Source: Erinaceus europaeus (lineage: Eukaryota; Chordata; Mammalia; Eulipotyphla; Erinaceidae). From it: a stretch of 64,000 nucleotides of DNA. Numbering within the stretch: the first letter of the stretch is position 1; each line of letters begins with the position of its first letter. The notes under the pieces were generated by a model. It was given only the letters and a program-made list of their open reading frames with translations, made no database searches and was not told where the DNA came from. Where the stretch lies: contig NC_080168.1 of the NCBI RefSeq assembly GCF_950295315.1, forward strand, positions 1-64,000, in the 5' to 3' direction. The position numbers and the translations under genes are program-made. This document shows, in pieces, positions 22,502-35,870 of this stretch.

Positions 22502-25478
22502 GTGTAGTATCTGCAAAAGGAAATGTATTGTGTGTCAAAAGTTCCCTTCAATTATAAGAGAAAATCTATCAGGCAGAAGAAATGACCCCTCATGTGATAT
22601 CGGACGAAATAAATAAATAAATAAATATGCAAATAAATGGGAATGATCTAAGAGGATTTGAAAAAATAAAAAATAAAAACAAACACCACAGGAAGACCTG
22701 ATGACAGCAGAAATATAGAAAACGTCTGCTGAGAAATAGAGGGCTGCTTCAAAAATTCCCTGACACACAGGGTCCAGGCAAATTACGAATTCCGTGAATG
22801 AAAAGAAACGCATACGATTTGAAGCTTACACTAGAAAATGGAGGCAAGTTCTGTGCTATGATAATTACAATAAGGATACTGATAGAAAGGCTATTGGAAA
22901 TGCTCCTGGAAAGTTTATAATTTATAATTGTAGTGAATCCTGCTCCAACTATGTGACCAATTATTTATGAATAAGGAGGCTATTATAAATGCGGTAATTC
23001 TGCATTCAGATCAAATAAAAAGGTCAACAATTCTAAAAATGTCTGATATATATATATATGTATGTATATGTACATATATGTATGTGTATCTTTATTATCA
23101 ACTATGAGGGATACTGGCATGGCTATGAGGAGACAGAGTATGGCTTGTGCCAGAGAGACTTACAAAGCTGAGGCTCCAGAAACCTAGGTGAAATCGCCAA
23201 CAAAACAATCCAGAGCTCAGCCAGGCCATGGTGACTCGCTTTGTATATCTGGGCCTGTCAGTCAAATAATATAAAAGTAAAATATTAATGAGTGCAGACA
23301 GAGTGAGTGAGAGCCTGTGAGAGTCAGAGACAGAGAAGGCAAGAAGAGAAATAGAAGAGTTGGAAAGAGACCAGAAGTCCAAAAGCTCCCACTCTGTGTT
23401 CATACATGACAGGTTCAAACCTGGGTTGTCGAGATTGTAAGGCATCAGTCTCCTGTCCACAGACCCCAGACAACCCCAGCCTTCACCATATGTGTGTAGT
23501 ATTTACGACAGGATATGTATTGTGAGTGTAAACTTCCCTTCAATTATAAGAGAAAAATCTATCAAGCAGAAGAATGGACCCCTCATGTAATATAGAACCA
23601 AATAAATAAATAAATAAATGAATAAATATGCAAGTAAATGGGGGTTATCTAGGAGGATTTGAAACAAATGAAAAATAAAAACAAAAAGCACAAGAAGACC
23701 TGATGACAGCAGAAACATAGAAACCATCTGCTGTGAATCAAGGGCTGCTTCAAAAGTTCCGAGACCCTTCAGAGTCCAGGGAAATTAAGATTTCGGGAGA
23801 ATGAAAAGAAACTCATATTTATTGAAGCTTACAGTAGAGAAAGGAGGCAAGTTCTGTACTATGATAATTAAAATAAGGATGCTGATAGAAATGCTATTAG
23901 AAATGCTACTGGAAGGTTCTATTATTTATAATTGTATTGAATCCTGCTCCAACTATGTGGCCAATTAGTAGGGAAAAAGGAACCTGTTGTAAATGTGTGA
24001 ATTCTGATTAAGATCAATTACATAGGTTGACAATTCTAAAAATGACAGAGATATATATGTATATTTATATATGTATATGGATGTATATCTTTATTATAAA
24101 GTCTGAGAGATACTGCCATGGATATGAGGAGACAGAATATGGCTTAAGTCAGAGAGACTTACCAATCAGAGGCTCCAGTAGCCTAGGTGAAATCACAAAC
24201 AAAACCAGCCAGAGCTCAGCAGTGCTCTGGCCACTCTCTTTGTATATCTGGGCCTGTCAATAAAATAAGGATATAAGTAAAATACTCCTGAGTTCATACA
24301 GAGTGAGAGAGAGCCTGTGAGAGTCAGAGACAGAGATGGAGAGAAGAGAAATAGAAGAGTTGGAAATAGACCAGAAGTCAAAAACCCCCTAGGCTGTGTT
24401 CATTCATGACAGGTTCAAACCTGGGTTGTAGAGATTGTCACGCAGCAGCTCTAATGCCCACAGACCCCAGGCAACCCAAGCCTTCACCATATGTGTGTAG
24501 TATTTGCCCCAGGAAATGTATTGTGCATCAAAAGTTCCCTTCAGTTATAAGAGAAAATCTCTCAAGCAGAAGAAATGATGCCACATGTGATACCTGACTA
24601 AATAAATAAATATGCAAATAAATGGGGATGATCTAGGAGGACTTGAAACAATAAAAATAAATAAAGACAAAAACCACAAGAAGACCTGATGACAGCAGAA
24701 ACATAGAAACCATCTGCTGAGAAACAGAGGGCTGCTTCAAAAATTCCCTAACACTTCAGGGTCCAGGGACATTAAGATTTCCGGAGAAAGAAAACAAACA
24801 CATACGTATTGAAGCTTACACTAGAAAAAGGAGGGAAGATCTGGGCCATGATAATTACAATAAGGATGCTAATAGAAACACGATTAGAAATGCTACTGGA
24901 AGGTTCTATTATTTATAATTGTATTGAATCCTGCTCCAACTATATGGCCAATTATTTCAGAAAAACTAGGCTGTTATAAATGTGGTAATTCTGAAAGAAG
25001 GTCAAATACATAGGTCGAACATTCTAAAAATGACAGATATATAAATCTATATGTATATATATACATGTATGTATATCTTTATTATAAACTCTGAGTGATA
25101 CTGGCATGGAAATGAGGAGACAGAATATGGCTTGTGTCAGAAAGACTTACAAACTGAGGCTCCAGTAGCCTAGGTGAAATCGCCAACACAACAAGCCAGA
25201 GCTCAGCAGTGCTCTGGTAACTCTCTTTGTCTATCTGGGCCTGTCAGTAAAATAAGAATCTAAGTAAAATATTAAGGAGTGAAGACAGAGTGTGTGAGAG
25301 CATGTGAGAGTTAGAGATAGAGAAGGCGAGAAGAGAAATAGATGAGTTGGAAAGAGACCAGAATTCAAAAACCTCCTACACTGTGTTCATTGATGACAGG
25401 TTCAAACCTGGCTTGTAGAGATTGTAAGGCAGCAGCTCTCATGCCCACAGACCCCAGACAGCCCCAGCCTTCACCATA
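22502..25478 (+). repeat. Subrepeat block of R4: A 22502, B 23494, C 24495
   Basis: Copies of 992, 1001 and 984 bp, matching R2 including the AATG interruption in the B (AAAT)n tract near 23615. Confidence 0.88.
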
Positions 25479-25503
25479 GGCTCTACTACCAACCTGACAG
25501 TAA

Positions 25504-25554
25504 TGTGTGTGTGTGTGTGTGTGTGTCTGTCTGTTTGTGTGTGTCTGTGTGTGC
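25504..25554. repeat. (GT)n microsatellite, R4
   Basis: About 51 bp, same interruptions as R1. Confidence 0.95.
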
Positions 25555-27522
25555 TCAGAGATCACCTGTAGTAGTCTCAGAGCATGAGTGGCAAAGGAGC
25601 CAGCCTCTCCTGCAACTTATGTACAGAGAACCTATCTGGTCAGGGCAAGCCAGCTAGCCCAGATTGTGGCTAAGCAAGAATGCATATGCAAAGGGACTCT
25701 CATGTCTCACTCTCCTGAGTTCCGAATCAATGCCATGCCTCACTATGATCCAAACACTGCCAATGGGGGAAGCTGGGTCACCCCTCAGAATTCAGGGGCT
25801 TGAGCCTGTCCAGTCACGTTTGGCTGCCTACTCAGCCTCCAGGCTCTCAGTCCACTGCTCAGGGCAGCAGATTACAAGCCCAGAAAGTACCCAGAAAGGG
25901 CTGTGTTTCCACATAGATGGGAAGTGTGTTGAACCAAACAATAGTGGATGAACCCGGCCCCTTACACCTACCCTTTGGGTCCGGCTAAGGCAATTGCTCC
26001 TGTGGCCTCACATCCCTGATCATGGTGTCCTGGTGTCCACACATCACACTCAGAGAGATTCCCAGAAGTAGGCTTGCATGAGTGTCCCATACAATGTCGC
26101 TCTGCTTGCAGGAAGCACAAACTCCCCGGGCCCTTGCTATGGACAGACAAAAAAAGATGGATGCCTCCATTGGCCAAATTTGGGGCTTCCAGTCAAGATC
26201 ACAGCCCCGCCCCTCACCTGAGGGCCTGGCTGCTGCTAATCAAGGCAATTGGAAACACCTTTTACACTTGGGCCCTGAGGACATACTCAGGAATCCCTCC
26301 AGGAGCTAGCAGGCTGGAAGACCTCCTGACCCCTGGATAGCTGTGCTCCTAGTTGGGCGGCCCTTCTGGCCAGTGGTGAAAATATTCCCTAGATACAAGA
26401 AAGAACTTCAGGTTTCAAAGGGATTTGAAACACCATGAGGCACTTGGAAAAGACATTTCACAGCCATCAAAACACCCTCTTTCTGAACACTGGAAGCTTC
26501 CGTTTTGCATGGGAAATCTGGACACTGGTGTGGCCATCAGTACCACAGATCCTTTCCATTTGGCTTAATAGAGGGAAAGCACAGTGTGTGTGCCAGGGGG
26601 ATCGAGTTTCACGTCCCTTGACTGGGGCTCTCATGGAATAAGGACAAGGATGCTGTGCAGGAAGGTGAGGAGGGCTGCATTGAGGCTGAGTGTCAGCCTC
26701 AGGGCCCTGGAGAATGGCAGTCAAGCACAGAGGGCCTGGACAGCTGCAGCTGGAGATGGACATATGCCTGGAACCTGCAGCAGCAACGCTGTCTCCGCAG
26801 TTCCCCACTGTACTACACCATGTGCAGGAGACTAAATAATCCAAAGGGCAAAGAAAGGAAAATTTCAACACCAGGAAGGCTGAGTTCACGATGCATGCAC
26901 TGACTTCCAGTAAGGGCCCAGTGAAGAAGGCACATAGAGACAGTCAGAGAGACAGAATGACAGAGACAGACAAGGACTGAAATTCTGGCCCTGTGTTGAT
27001 CAGTGCCAGAGCACTGAGGACAAACCCTCCATGCCCATGCATACTTCTTACAAGTGGCATTGCTACTTTATGTTTGTGAGGAAAGGTAACACTTAGAACA
27101 TCTAGGTCTTAGCCACTCTGAGAAGCAACCCTTGGCCGGCAGCCCACTCTCCAAAACTGCCCTCGCCTCTCCAAATTCGAAGTAGTCATAGTGATGCTCC
27201 AGCCAAGATGCAGGCTGGCGTATTGCATCTCCCTGGTCCAGCCTCAGCCTGTCCTGTGTGCAGGGAACTGCACAATGTCTATTTCTTCTTTGATTTACAG
27301 TTTTGGGATAAGACTCGGTGGACAAAAAGAGCAAGAGGGAAGTAGATGATTTGGCAGTGGTAGTTTGTGCTGAGAGAGATTTGTAGAGTGATATACGATA
27401 TGGCTCTGTGAGATGTCTCTCATGACTGTGGCTCAGAAGGGCCAGGTGTATCCACATTGCTACCCTAATCCAGAGCTGTGCAGGTCTCTAGCTAAAAAAT
27501 ATTTTCAGACCTCTACATGTTA

Positions 27523-27555
27523 CATACATATATATATATAGAGAGAGAGATAGAT

Positions 27556-27588
<33 letters not shown>

Positions 27589-27590
27589 CA
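27523..27590. repeat. (TA)n/(GA)n compound microsatellite, R4
   Basis: About 68 bp. Confidence 0.95.
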
Positions 27591-28034
27591 CTGATGTAGT
27601 CATTTTCTACAAAGGATTTGATGTGACATTCACACAATTGATTGCTAAAACCTGGAGAGAAACTTTGCATCAGGAAAAGAATTGTCCAAAGGAATAAAAT
27701 CTCCAAATCATTAGCTATATGCAGCTCCAACGGGACCGAGCGAAAAAGGCTCGAGAAGGAACTCATCCAGGAGACTCTCCACATGGACAGGCACCACAGG
27801 TTTCCTAGTCTGGCGACACAAACAGGGCAGCTGCTAGTTCCCAGTGCAAGCCTCAGGGCAAAAACTTCTCCCTCTTCAGTGTCTTTACATCTGAAAAGAA
27901 GAAAAGTGACCAAGGGCCAAGGAGAGCTGCCCTGGTGTCAATATTGAGCTGTAAATCAGAATGTGCCAAGTGTTTTGCACAAAATCACCTGTGCCACAGT
28001 GATTCTGTTGTTCTCTCTCTCTCTCCCTCCCTCA

Positions 28035-28074
<40 letters not shown>
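28035..28074. repeat. (CA)n microsatellite left of the promoter array, R4
   Basis: About 40 bp. Deleted in the next unit, R5. Confidence 0.95.
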
Positions 28075-28076
<2 letters not shown>

Positions 28077-28186
28077 TCCACAGAGGCACAGGCACAAACG
28101 GAGTTATACACATGCGCACTGGACAGCTTCTGCAAGGCAGGGCCCTGGGCTGAACCCTGCTTCGCATTTCCTGGAAGCACGCCCAG

Positions 28187-28930
28187 CCTTTTAAGGCCAG
28201 CTCTGAGCTCCCATTGGCGGGATTCCTACAGAAGGCCCGCCCACAGGGCGCCAGCCAGGCTCTGATAGGCCAGAGGCCTAGGCCACGCCCAGAACCCCAC
28301 CCGCCATCTCATTGGCCAGTGTGCTTGGACACGCCCAGGAGGGTCCGGGCCCCTAGTCAGTGATTGGCCAGCGGCCTTGAGCACCGCCCACACGGCCCTG
28401 CAGCACGCTGATTGGGCAGCCTCCGGAAGGCCCGCCCACCAGCCACTTCCGCTCGACTCTGATTGGCCTGGTGTCCCAGGGACACGCCCCCAGCCAGCCT
28501 TCTCTTGGCTCCCATTGGCGGGCTGCTGTCTGAGGGGCGCCCTCTGATAGGCCAGTTCCTAAGGCACGCCCAGGAAGGTCACCGCCCTTGCCCCATGATT
28601 GGCCAGCCTCCTGGGCTCCGCCCACGAGGCCCGCCCCAGGCGCTCATTGGACAGCCTCCCGAGGGCCCGCCCCCCAGGCACTTCCGCTGGACCCTGATTG
28701 GCTGACCTCCAGGGGTACGCCCACCCAGAGCCAGCACCCAGGCTCTCATTGGTGGGCTGCTCTCTGAGGCCCGCCCACGCAACTCCTCCTCTGTTCTCAT
28801 TGGCCAGCTCTTGCTTCACGCCCCTGAGGGTGACGTTCCTCCTCTCTGATTGGCCAGCTGTCTCTATGAATACCCACTGGGCCCTCCCCTCAGGCTCATT
28901 GGGCACGGGCTCTGAGGCCCGCCCCCGGGG
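28187..28930 (-). promoter_or_regulatory. CCAAT/GC-box array of R4
   Basis: Same layout and box count as R1 (offset 23,450). CArG-like site at 28187-28196. Confidence 0.8.
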
Positions 28931-29124
28931 ACTTTCTGCCATCCTCTGAAGGCCCTGTTTCTGCAATCACGACCCCCACAGCTCCTGTCTGGGCCCGTCC
29001 TTAGGACACTGCCTGCCTGCGCTAGGCTGGCCATGCTCTTGGGGCACACCCAGAAACACTGTCGCCACTCTCCTAGCCCAGTGCCTCAGGGCACTTGCCC
29101 CATGGAGCCTTAGTCCCGCCCTGG

Positions 29125-29387
29125 TGCTGCCCTCTTGTGGACACCCAGCAGAATGCAGCTGAGCACAGGGATTCACAAGCTCCCAGTAGAGTCATCCCAG
29201 GCAAAGAGAGAAACCCCTTCCACTTGCAAAGCCAAATGGGGGATCCCCCCACCCCACAGGAAAGAACAGATGTCTAGGGCACTCTACGTCAATTTCAACC
29301 CTGCTGTCCACGGGCCACAATTCCGAGAGTTCTCCTCATTCCACAGAATCACTACACTCAACTATGGTCTTTGCCGCCACCTTGTGG
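29125..29387 (-). promoter_or_regulatory. CTCF-type motif pair of R4
   Basis: Motifs at 29125-29140 and 29372-29387, unchanged. Confidence 0.75.
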
Positions 29388-29664
29388 ACATACAGCAGAA
29401 TGCAGCTGAGCTCCCCATGCCACTCCTCTTTGAGTCTACCCAGAAAATTACACACAGCATGGGAATAGCAAAGGAAAGAACCCATCTGAGGACCACCTGG
29501 GAGAATGCACAACAGAGTCCACAATCCAATGTGCCAATTCATACTTGAAAAACCACTTGTGCAGTGGAAACTTCCTTTGTCATAACACAACCCAGTTCCT
29601 AAGTCCCTGTGTCAGGAATAAAGAAACAACAGCGGTAATCTTAACTGAAACACACTTATGCACA

Positions 29665-29705
<41 letters not shown>
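29665..29705. repeat. (CA)n microsatellite in the tail, R4
   Basis: About 41 bp. Confidence 0.95.
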
Positions 29706-29707
<2 letters not shown>

Positions 29708-30319
29708 TCCCACAGAGACGTACACACTTGTCCCGAAAATAACTTGGATTGGAGTTGCTGTTTTGCACCCTAGCAAAAGGTCAAAGTTTCATGGGTGGAA
29801 GGGAGAAGTGTTAAGTTTCTGGCATATGAAGGTGAGAAATGCCTAGAGCAGATCGATAGTTACATGGACAACGAAGGGAGCATGGGTTGGAGGAACAGCT
29901 GGTGGAGCTGCCAGGGAACTATGTGGAATCCCAGGACCCTGTGTTGAGCCCCTGGTCACACTTACCCAGCTAGGGAAAAGCTGGGCTAGTGACAAATCAG
30001 AGCTGCAGATGTCTCTCTGTCTCTCTTCCTGCTTGGGCCCTGCTCTCTCAATTTATGACTGTTTGCTTCTCCTCAATAAGAAAGTTACAAAGGATGTACA
30101 GAAATACAGGGGTAGTGGGAAAAATTACCCCCCCGTGCCCACTATTATATGGAACTGTTGACTGTAAACCATTCATCCCCCAAGAAAGAACAGAATAAAT
30201 ATTTGTGAGGTTAAAAACATTGTAGGTTAAATAGTGAACATTCTCTAGAGCCATGCAATACTAATCCATTGTGCATTGGATGTCACTGTCAAAAACAGTG
30301 CAGTAGCAGTTGTAGTAGC

Positions 30320-33292
30320 GTGTAGTATCTGCAAAAGGAAATGTATTGTGTGTCAAAAGTTCCCTTCAATTATAAGAGAAAATCTATCAGGCAGAAGAAA
30401 TGACCCCTCATGTGATATCGGACGAAATAAATAAATAAATAAATATGCAAATAAATGGGAATGATCTAAGAGGATTTGAAAAAATAAAAAATAAAAACAA
30501 ACACCACAGGAAGACCTGATGACAGCAGAAATATAGAAAACGTCTGCTGAGAAATAGAGGGCTGCTTCAAAAATTCCCTGACACACAGGGTCCAGGCAAA
30601 TTACGAATTCCGTGAATGAAAAGAAACGCATACGATTTGAAGCTTACACTAGAAAATGGAGGCAAGTTCTGTGCTATGATAATTACAATAAGGATACTGA
30701 TAGAAAGGCTATTGGAAATGCTCCTGGAAAGTTTATAATTTATAATTGTAGTGAATCCTGCTCCAACTATGTGACCAATTATTTATGAATAAGGAGGCTA
30801 TTATAAATGCGGTAATTCTGCATTCAGATCAAATAAAAAGGTCAACAATTCTAAAAATGTCTGATATATATATATATGTATGTATATGTACATATATGTA
30901 TGTGTATCTTTATTATCAACTATGAGGGATACTGGCATGGCTATGAGGAGACAGAGTATGGCTTGTGCCAGAGAGACTTACAAAGCTGAGGCTCCAGAAA
31001 CCTAGGTGAAATCGCCAACAAAACAATCCAGAGCTCAGCCAGGCCCTGGTGACTCGCTTTGTATATCTGGGCCTGTCAGTCAAATAATATAAAAGTAAAA
31101 TATTAATGAGTGCAGACAGAGTGAGTGAGAGCCTGTGAGAGTCAGAGACAGAGAAGGCAAGAAGAGAAATAGAAGAGTTGGAAAGAGACCAGAAGTCCAA
31201 AAGCTCCCACTCTGTGTTCATACATGACAGGTTCAAACCTGGGTTGTCGAGATTGTAAGGCATCAGTCTCCTGTCCACAGACCCCAGACAACCCCAGCCT
31301 TCACCATATGTGTGTAGTATTTACGACAGGATATGTATTGTGAGTGTAAACTTCCCTTCAATTATAAGAGAAAAATCTATCAAGCAGAAGAATGGACCCC
31401 TCATGTAATATAGAACCAAATAAATAAATAAATAAATAAATATGCAAGTAAATGGGGGTTATCTAGGAGGATTTGAAACAAATGAAAAATAAAAACAAAA
31501 AGCACAAGAAGACCTGATGACAGCAGAAACATAGAAACCATCTGCTGTGAATCAAGGGCTGCTTCAAAAGTTCCGAGACCCTTCAGAGTCCAGGGAAATT
31601 AAGATTTCGGGAGAATGAAAAGAAACTCATATTTATTGAAGCTTACAGTAGAGAAAGGAGGCAAGTTCTGTACTATGATAATTAAAATAAGGATGCTGAT
31701 AGAAATGCTATTAGAAATGCTACTGGAAGGTTCTATTATTTATAATTGTATTGAATCCTGCTCCAACTATGTGGCCAATTAGTAGGGAAAAAGGAATCTG
31801 TTGTAAATGTGTGAATTTTGATTAAGATCAATTACATAGGTTGACAATTCTAAAAATGACAGAGATATATATGTATATTTATATATGTATATGGATGTAT
31901 ATCTTTATTATAAAGTCTGAGAGATACTGCCATGGATATGAGGAGACAGAATATGGCTTAAGTCAGAGAGACTTACCAATCAGAGGCTCCAGTAGCCTAG
32001 GTGAAATCACAAACAAAACCAGCCAGAGCTCAGCAGTGCTCTGGCCACTCTCTTTGTATATCTGGGCCTGTCAATAAAATAAGGATATAAGTAAAATATT
32101 CCTGAGTTCAGACAGAGTGAGAGAGAGCCTGTGAGAGTCAGAGACAGAGATGGCGAGAAGAGAAATAGAAGAGTTGGAAATAGACCAGAAGTCAAAAACC
32201 CCCTAGGCTGTGTTCATTCATGACAGGTTCAAACCTGGGTTGTAGAGATTGTCACGCAGCAGCTCTAATGCCCACAGACCCCAGGCAACCCAAGCCTTCA
32301 CCATATGTGTGTAGTATTTGCCCCAGGAAATGTATTGTGCATCAAAAGTTCCCTTCAGTTATAAGAGAAAATCTCTCAAGCAGAAGAAATGATGCCACAT
32401 GTGATACCTGACTAAATAAATAAATATGCAAATAAATGGGGATGATCTAGGAGGACTTGAAACAATAAAAATAAATAAAGACAAAAACCACAAGAAGACC
32501 TGATGACAGCAGAAACATAGAAACCATCTGCTGAGAAACAGAGGGCTGCTTCAAAAATTCCCTAACACTTCAGGGTCCAGGGACATTAAGATTTCCGGAG
32601 AAAGAAAACAAACACATACGTATTGAAGCTTACACTAGAAAAAGGAGGGAAGATCTGGGCCATGATAATTACAATAAGGATGCTAATAGAAACACGATTA
32701 GAAATGCTACTGGAAGGTTCTATTATTTATAATTGTATTGAATCCTGCTCCAACTATATGGCCAATTATTTCAGAAAAACTAGGCTGTTATAAATGTGGT
32801 AATTCTGAAAGAAGGTCAAATACATAGGTCGAACATTCTAAAAATGACAGATATATAAATCTATATGTATATATATACATGTATGTATATCTTTATTATA
32901 AACTCTGAGTGATACTGGTTTGGAAATGAGGAGACAGAATATGGCTTGTGTCAGAAAGACTTACAAACTGAGGCTCCAGTAGCCTAGGTGAAATCGCCAA
33001 CACAACAAGCCAGAGCTCAGCAGTGCTCTGGTAACTCTCTTTGTCTATCTGGGCCTGTCAGTAAAATAAGAATCTAAGTAAAATATTAAGGAGTGAAGAC
33101 AGAGTGTGTGAGAGCATGTGAGAGTTAGAGATAGAGAAGGCGAGAAGAGAAATAGATGAGTTGGAAAGAGACCAGAATTCAAAAACCTCCTACACTGTGT
33201 TCATTGATGACAGGTTCAAACCTGGCTTGTAGAGATTGTAAGGCAGCAGCTCTCATGCCCACAGACCCCAGACAGCCCCAGCCTTCACCATA
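30320..33292 (+). repeat. Subrepeat block of R5: A 30320, B 31312, C 32309
   Basis: Copies of 992, 997 and 984 bp, matching R3. Within C the variant pattern switches near 32917 to the one seen in R8. Confidence 0.88.
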
Positions 33293-33317
33293 GGCTCTAC
33301 TACCAACCTGACAGTAA

Positions 33318-33360
33318 TGTGTGTGTGTGTGTCTGTCTGTTTGTGTGTGTCTGTGTGTGC
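33318..33360. repeat. (GT)n microsatellite, R5 (short allele)
   Basis: About 43 bp. The uninterrupted left part has contracted. Confidence 0.95.
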
Positions 33361-35328
33361 TCAGAGATCACCTGTAGTAGTCTCAGAGCATGAGTGGCAA
33401 AGGAGCCAGCCTCTCCTGCAACTTATGTACAGAGAACCTATCTGGTCAGGGCAAGCCAGCTAGCCCAGATTGTGGCTAAGCAAGAATGCATATGCAAAGG
33501 GACTCTCATGTCTCACTCTCCTGAGTTCCGAATCAATGCCATGCCTCACTATGATCCAAACACTGCCAATGGGGGAAGCTGGGGCACCCCTCAGAATTCA
33601 GGGGCTTGAGCCTGTCCAGTCACGTTTGGCTGCCTACTCAGCCTCCAGTCTCTCAGTCCACTGCTCAGGGCAGCAGATTACAAGCCCAGAAAGTACCCAG
33701 AAAGGGCTGTGTTTCCACATAGATGGGAAGTGTGTTGAACCAAACAATAGTGGATGAACCCGGCCCCTTACACCTACCCTTTGGGTCCGGCTAAGGCAAT
33801 TGCTCCTGTGGCCTCACATCCCTGATCATGGTGTCCTGGTGTCCACACATCACACTCAGAGAGATTCCTAGAAGTAGGCTTGCATGAGTGTCCCATACAA
33901 TGTCGCTCTGCTTGCAGGAAGCACAAACTCCCCGGTCCCTTGCTATGGACCGACAAAAAAAGATGGATGCCTCCATTGGCCAAATTAGGGGCTTCCAGTC
34001 AAGATCACAGCCCCGCCCCTCACCTGAGGGCCTGGCTGCTGCTAATCAAGGCAATTGGAAACACCTTTTACACTTGGGCCCTGAGGACATACTCAGGAAT
34101 CCCTCCAGGAGCTAGCAGGCTGGAAGACCTCCTGACCCCTGGATAGCTGTGCTCCTAGTTGGGCGGCCCTTCTGGCCAGTGGTGAAAATATTCGCTAGAT
34201 ACAAGAAAGAACTTCAGGTTTCAAAGGGATTTGAAACACCATGAGGCACTTGGAAAAGACATTTCACAGCCATCAAAACACCCTCTTTCTGAACACTGGA
34301 AGCTTCCGTTTTGCATGGGAAATCTGGACACTGGTGTGGCCATCAGTACCACAGATCCTTTCCATTTGGCTTAATAGAGGGAAAGCACAGTGTGTGTGCC
34401 AGGGGGATCGAGTTTCACGTCCCTTGACCGGGGCTCTCATGGAATAAGGACAAGGATGCTGTGCAGGAAGGTGAGGAGGGCTGCATTGAGGCTGAGTGTC
34501 AGCCTCAGGGCCCTGGAGAATGGCAGTCAAGCACAGAGGGCCTGGACAGCTGAAGCTGGAGATGGACATATGCCTGGAACCTGCAGCAGCAACGCTGTCT
34601 CCGCAGTTCCCCACTGTACTACACCATGTGCAGGAGACTAAATAATCCAAAGGGCAAAGAAAGGAAAATTTCAACACCAGGAAGGCTGAGTTCACGATGC
34701 ATGCACTGACTTCCAGTAAGGGCCCAGTGAAGAAGGCACATAGAGACAGTCAGAGAGACAGAATGACAGAGACAGACAAGGACTGAAATTCTGGCCCTGT
34801 GTTGATCAGTGCCAGAGCACTGAAGACAAACCCTCCATGCCCATGCATACTTCTTACAAGTGGCATTGCTACTTTATGTTTGTGAGGAAAGGTAACACTT
34901 AGAACATCTAGGTCTTAGCCACTCTGAGAAGCAACCCTTGGCCGGCATCCCACTCTCCAAAACTGCCCTCGCCTCTCCAAATTCGAAGTAGTCATAGTGA
35001 TGCTCCAGCCAAGATGCAGGCTGGCGTATTGCATCTCCCTGGTCCAGCCTCAGCCTGTGCTGTGTGCAGGGAACTGCACTATGTCTATTTCTTCTTTGAT
35101 TTACAGTTTTGGGATAAGACTCGGTGGACAAAAAGAGCAAGAGGGAAGTAGATGATTTGGCAGTGGTAGTTTGTGCTGAGAGAGATTTGTAGAGTGATAT
35201 ACGATATGACTCTGTGAGATGTCTCTCATGACTGTGGCTCAGAAGGGCCAGGTGTATCCACATTGCTACCCTAATCCAGAGCTGTGCAGGTCTCTAGCTA
35301 AAAAATATTTTCAGACCTCTACATGTTA

Positions 35329-35369
35329 CATACATATATATATAGAGAGAGATAGAGAGAGAGAGACAC
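35329..35369. repeat. (TA)n/(GA)n compound microsatellite, R5 (short)
   Basis: About 41 bp, the shortest copy; the AAAG interruption is lost. Confidence 0.95.
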
Positions 35370-35804
35370 TGATGTAGTCATTTTCTACAATGGATTCGAT
35401 GTGACATTCACACAATTGATTGCTAAAACCTGGAGAGAAACTTTGCATCAGGAAAAGAATTGTCCAAAGGAATAAAATCTCCAAATCATTAGCTATATGC
35501 AGCTCCAACGGGACCGAGCGAAAAAGGCTCGAGAAGGAACTCATCCAGGAGACTCTCCACATGGACAGGCACCACAGGTTTCCTAGTCTGGCAACACAAA
35601 CAGGGCAGCTGCTAGTTCCCAGTGCAAGCCTCAGGGCAAAAACCTCTCCCTCTTCAGTGTCTTTACATCTGAAAAGAAGAAAAGTGACCAAGGGCCAAGG
35701 AGAGCTGCCCTGGTGTCAATATTGAGCTGTAAATCAGAATGTGCCAAGTGTTTTGCACAAAATCACCTGTGCCACAGTGATTCTGTTGTTCTCTCTCTCT
35801 CTCC

Positions 35805-35811
35805 CTCTCTA
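35805..35811. other. Deletion junction removing the promoter array in R5
   Basis: The CT-rich run that normally precedes the (CA)n tract is joined to TACCCACTGGGCCC, which normally follows the last but one CCAAT box. Comparing anchor distances in R3 (20117 to 21277, 1160 bp) and R5 (35713 to 36034, 321 bp) gives an 839 bp loss. Short CTCT/TCTCTA similarity at both ends could have served as microhomology. Confidence 0.9.
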
Positions 35812-35870
35812 CCCACTGGGCCCTCCCCTCAGGCTCATTGGGCACAGGCTCTGAGGCCCGCCCCTGGGGA
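35811..35870 (-). promoter_or_regulatory. Remnant of the CCAAT/GC-box array in R5
   Basis: Only the last ATTGG (35837) and its GC-box remain. Relative to other units two CpGs are lost here: CACAGGC for CACGGGC, and CCCCTGGGG for CCCCCGGGG. Both are C-to-T/G-to-A changes, as expected if the stump became methylated. Probably not a working promoter. Confidence 0.75.

Larger units (their letters stand above)
22502..30319 (+). repeat. Macrosatellite unit R4 (7818 bp, even type)
   Basis: Complete unit. A 22502-23493, B 23494-24494, C 24495-25478, segment D about 25555-27522, CCAAT/GC array 28187-28930, CTCF pair 29125-29387, tail 29388-30319. Nearly a copy of R2. It differs in segment D near 26130 and 26180 (CCCCGGGCCC for CCCCGGTCCC, AAATTTGGGG for AAATTAGGGG). 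Those two changes recur in R7 and R8, so R4 is already mosaic. No coding gene seen. Confidence 0.96.
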
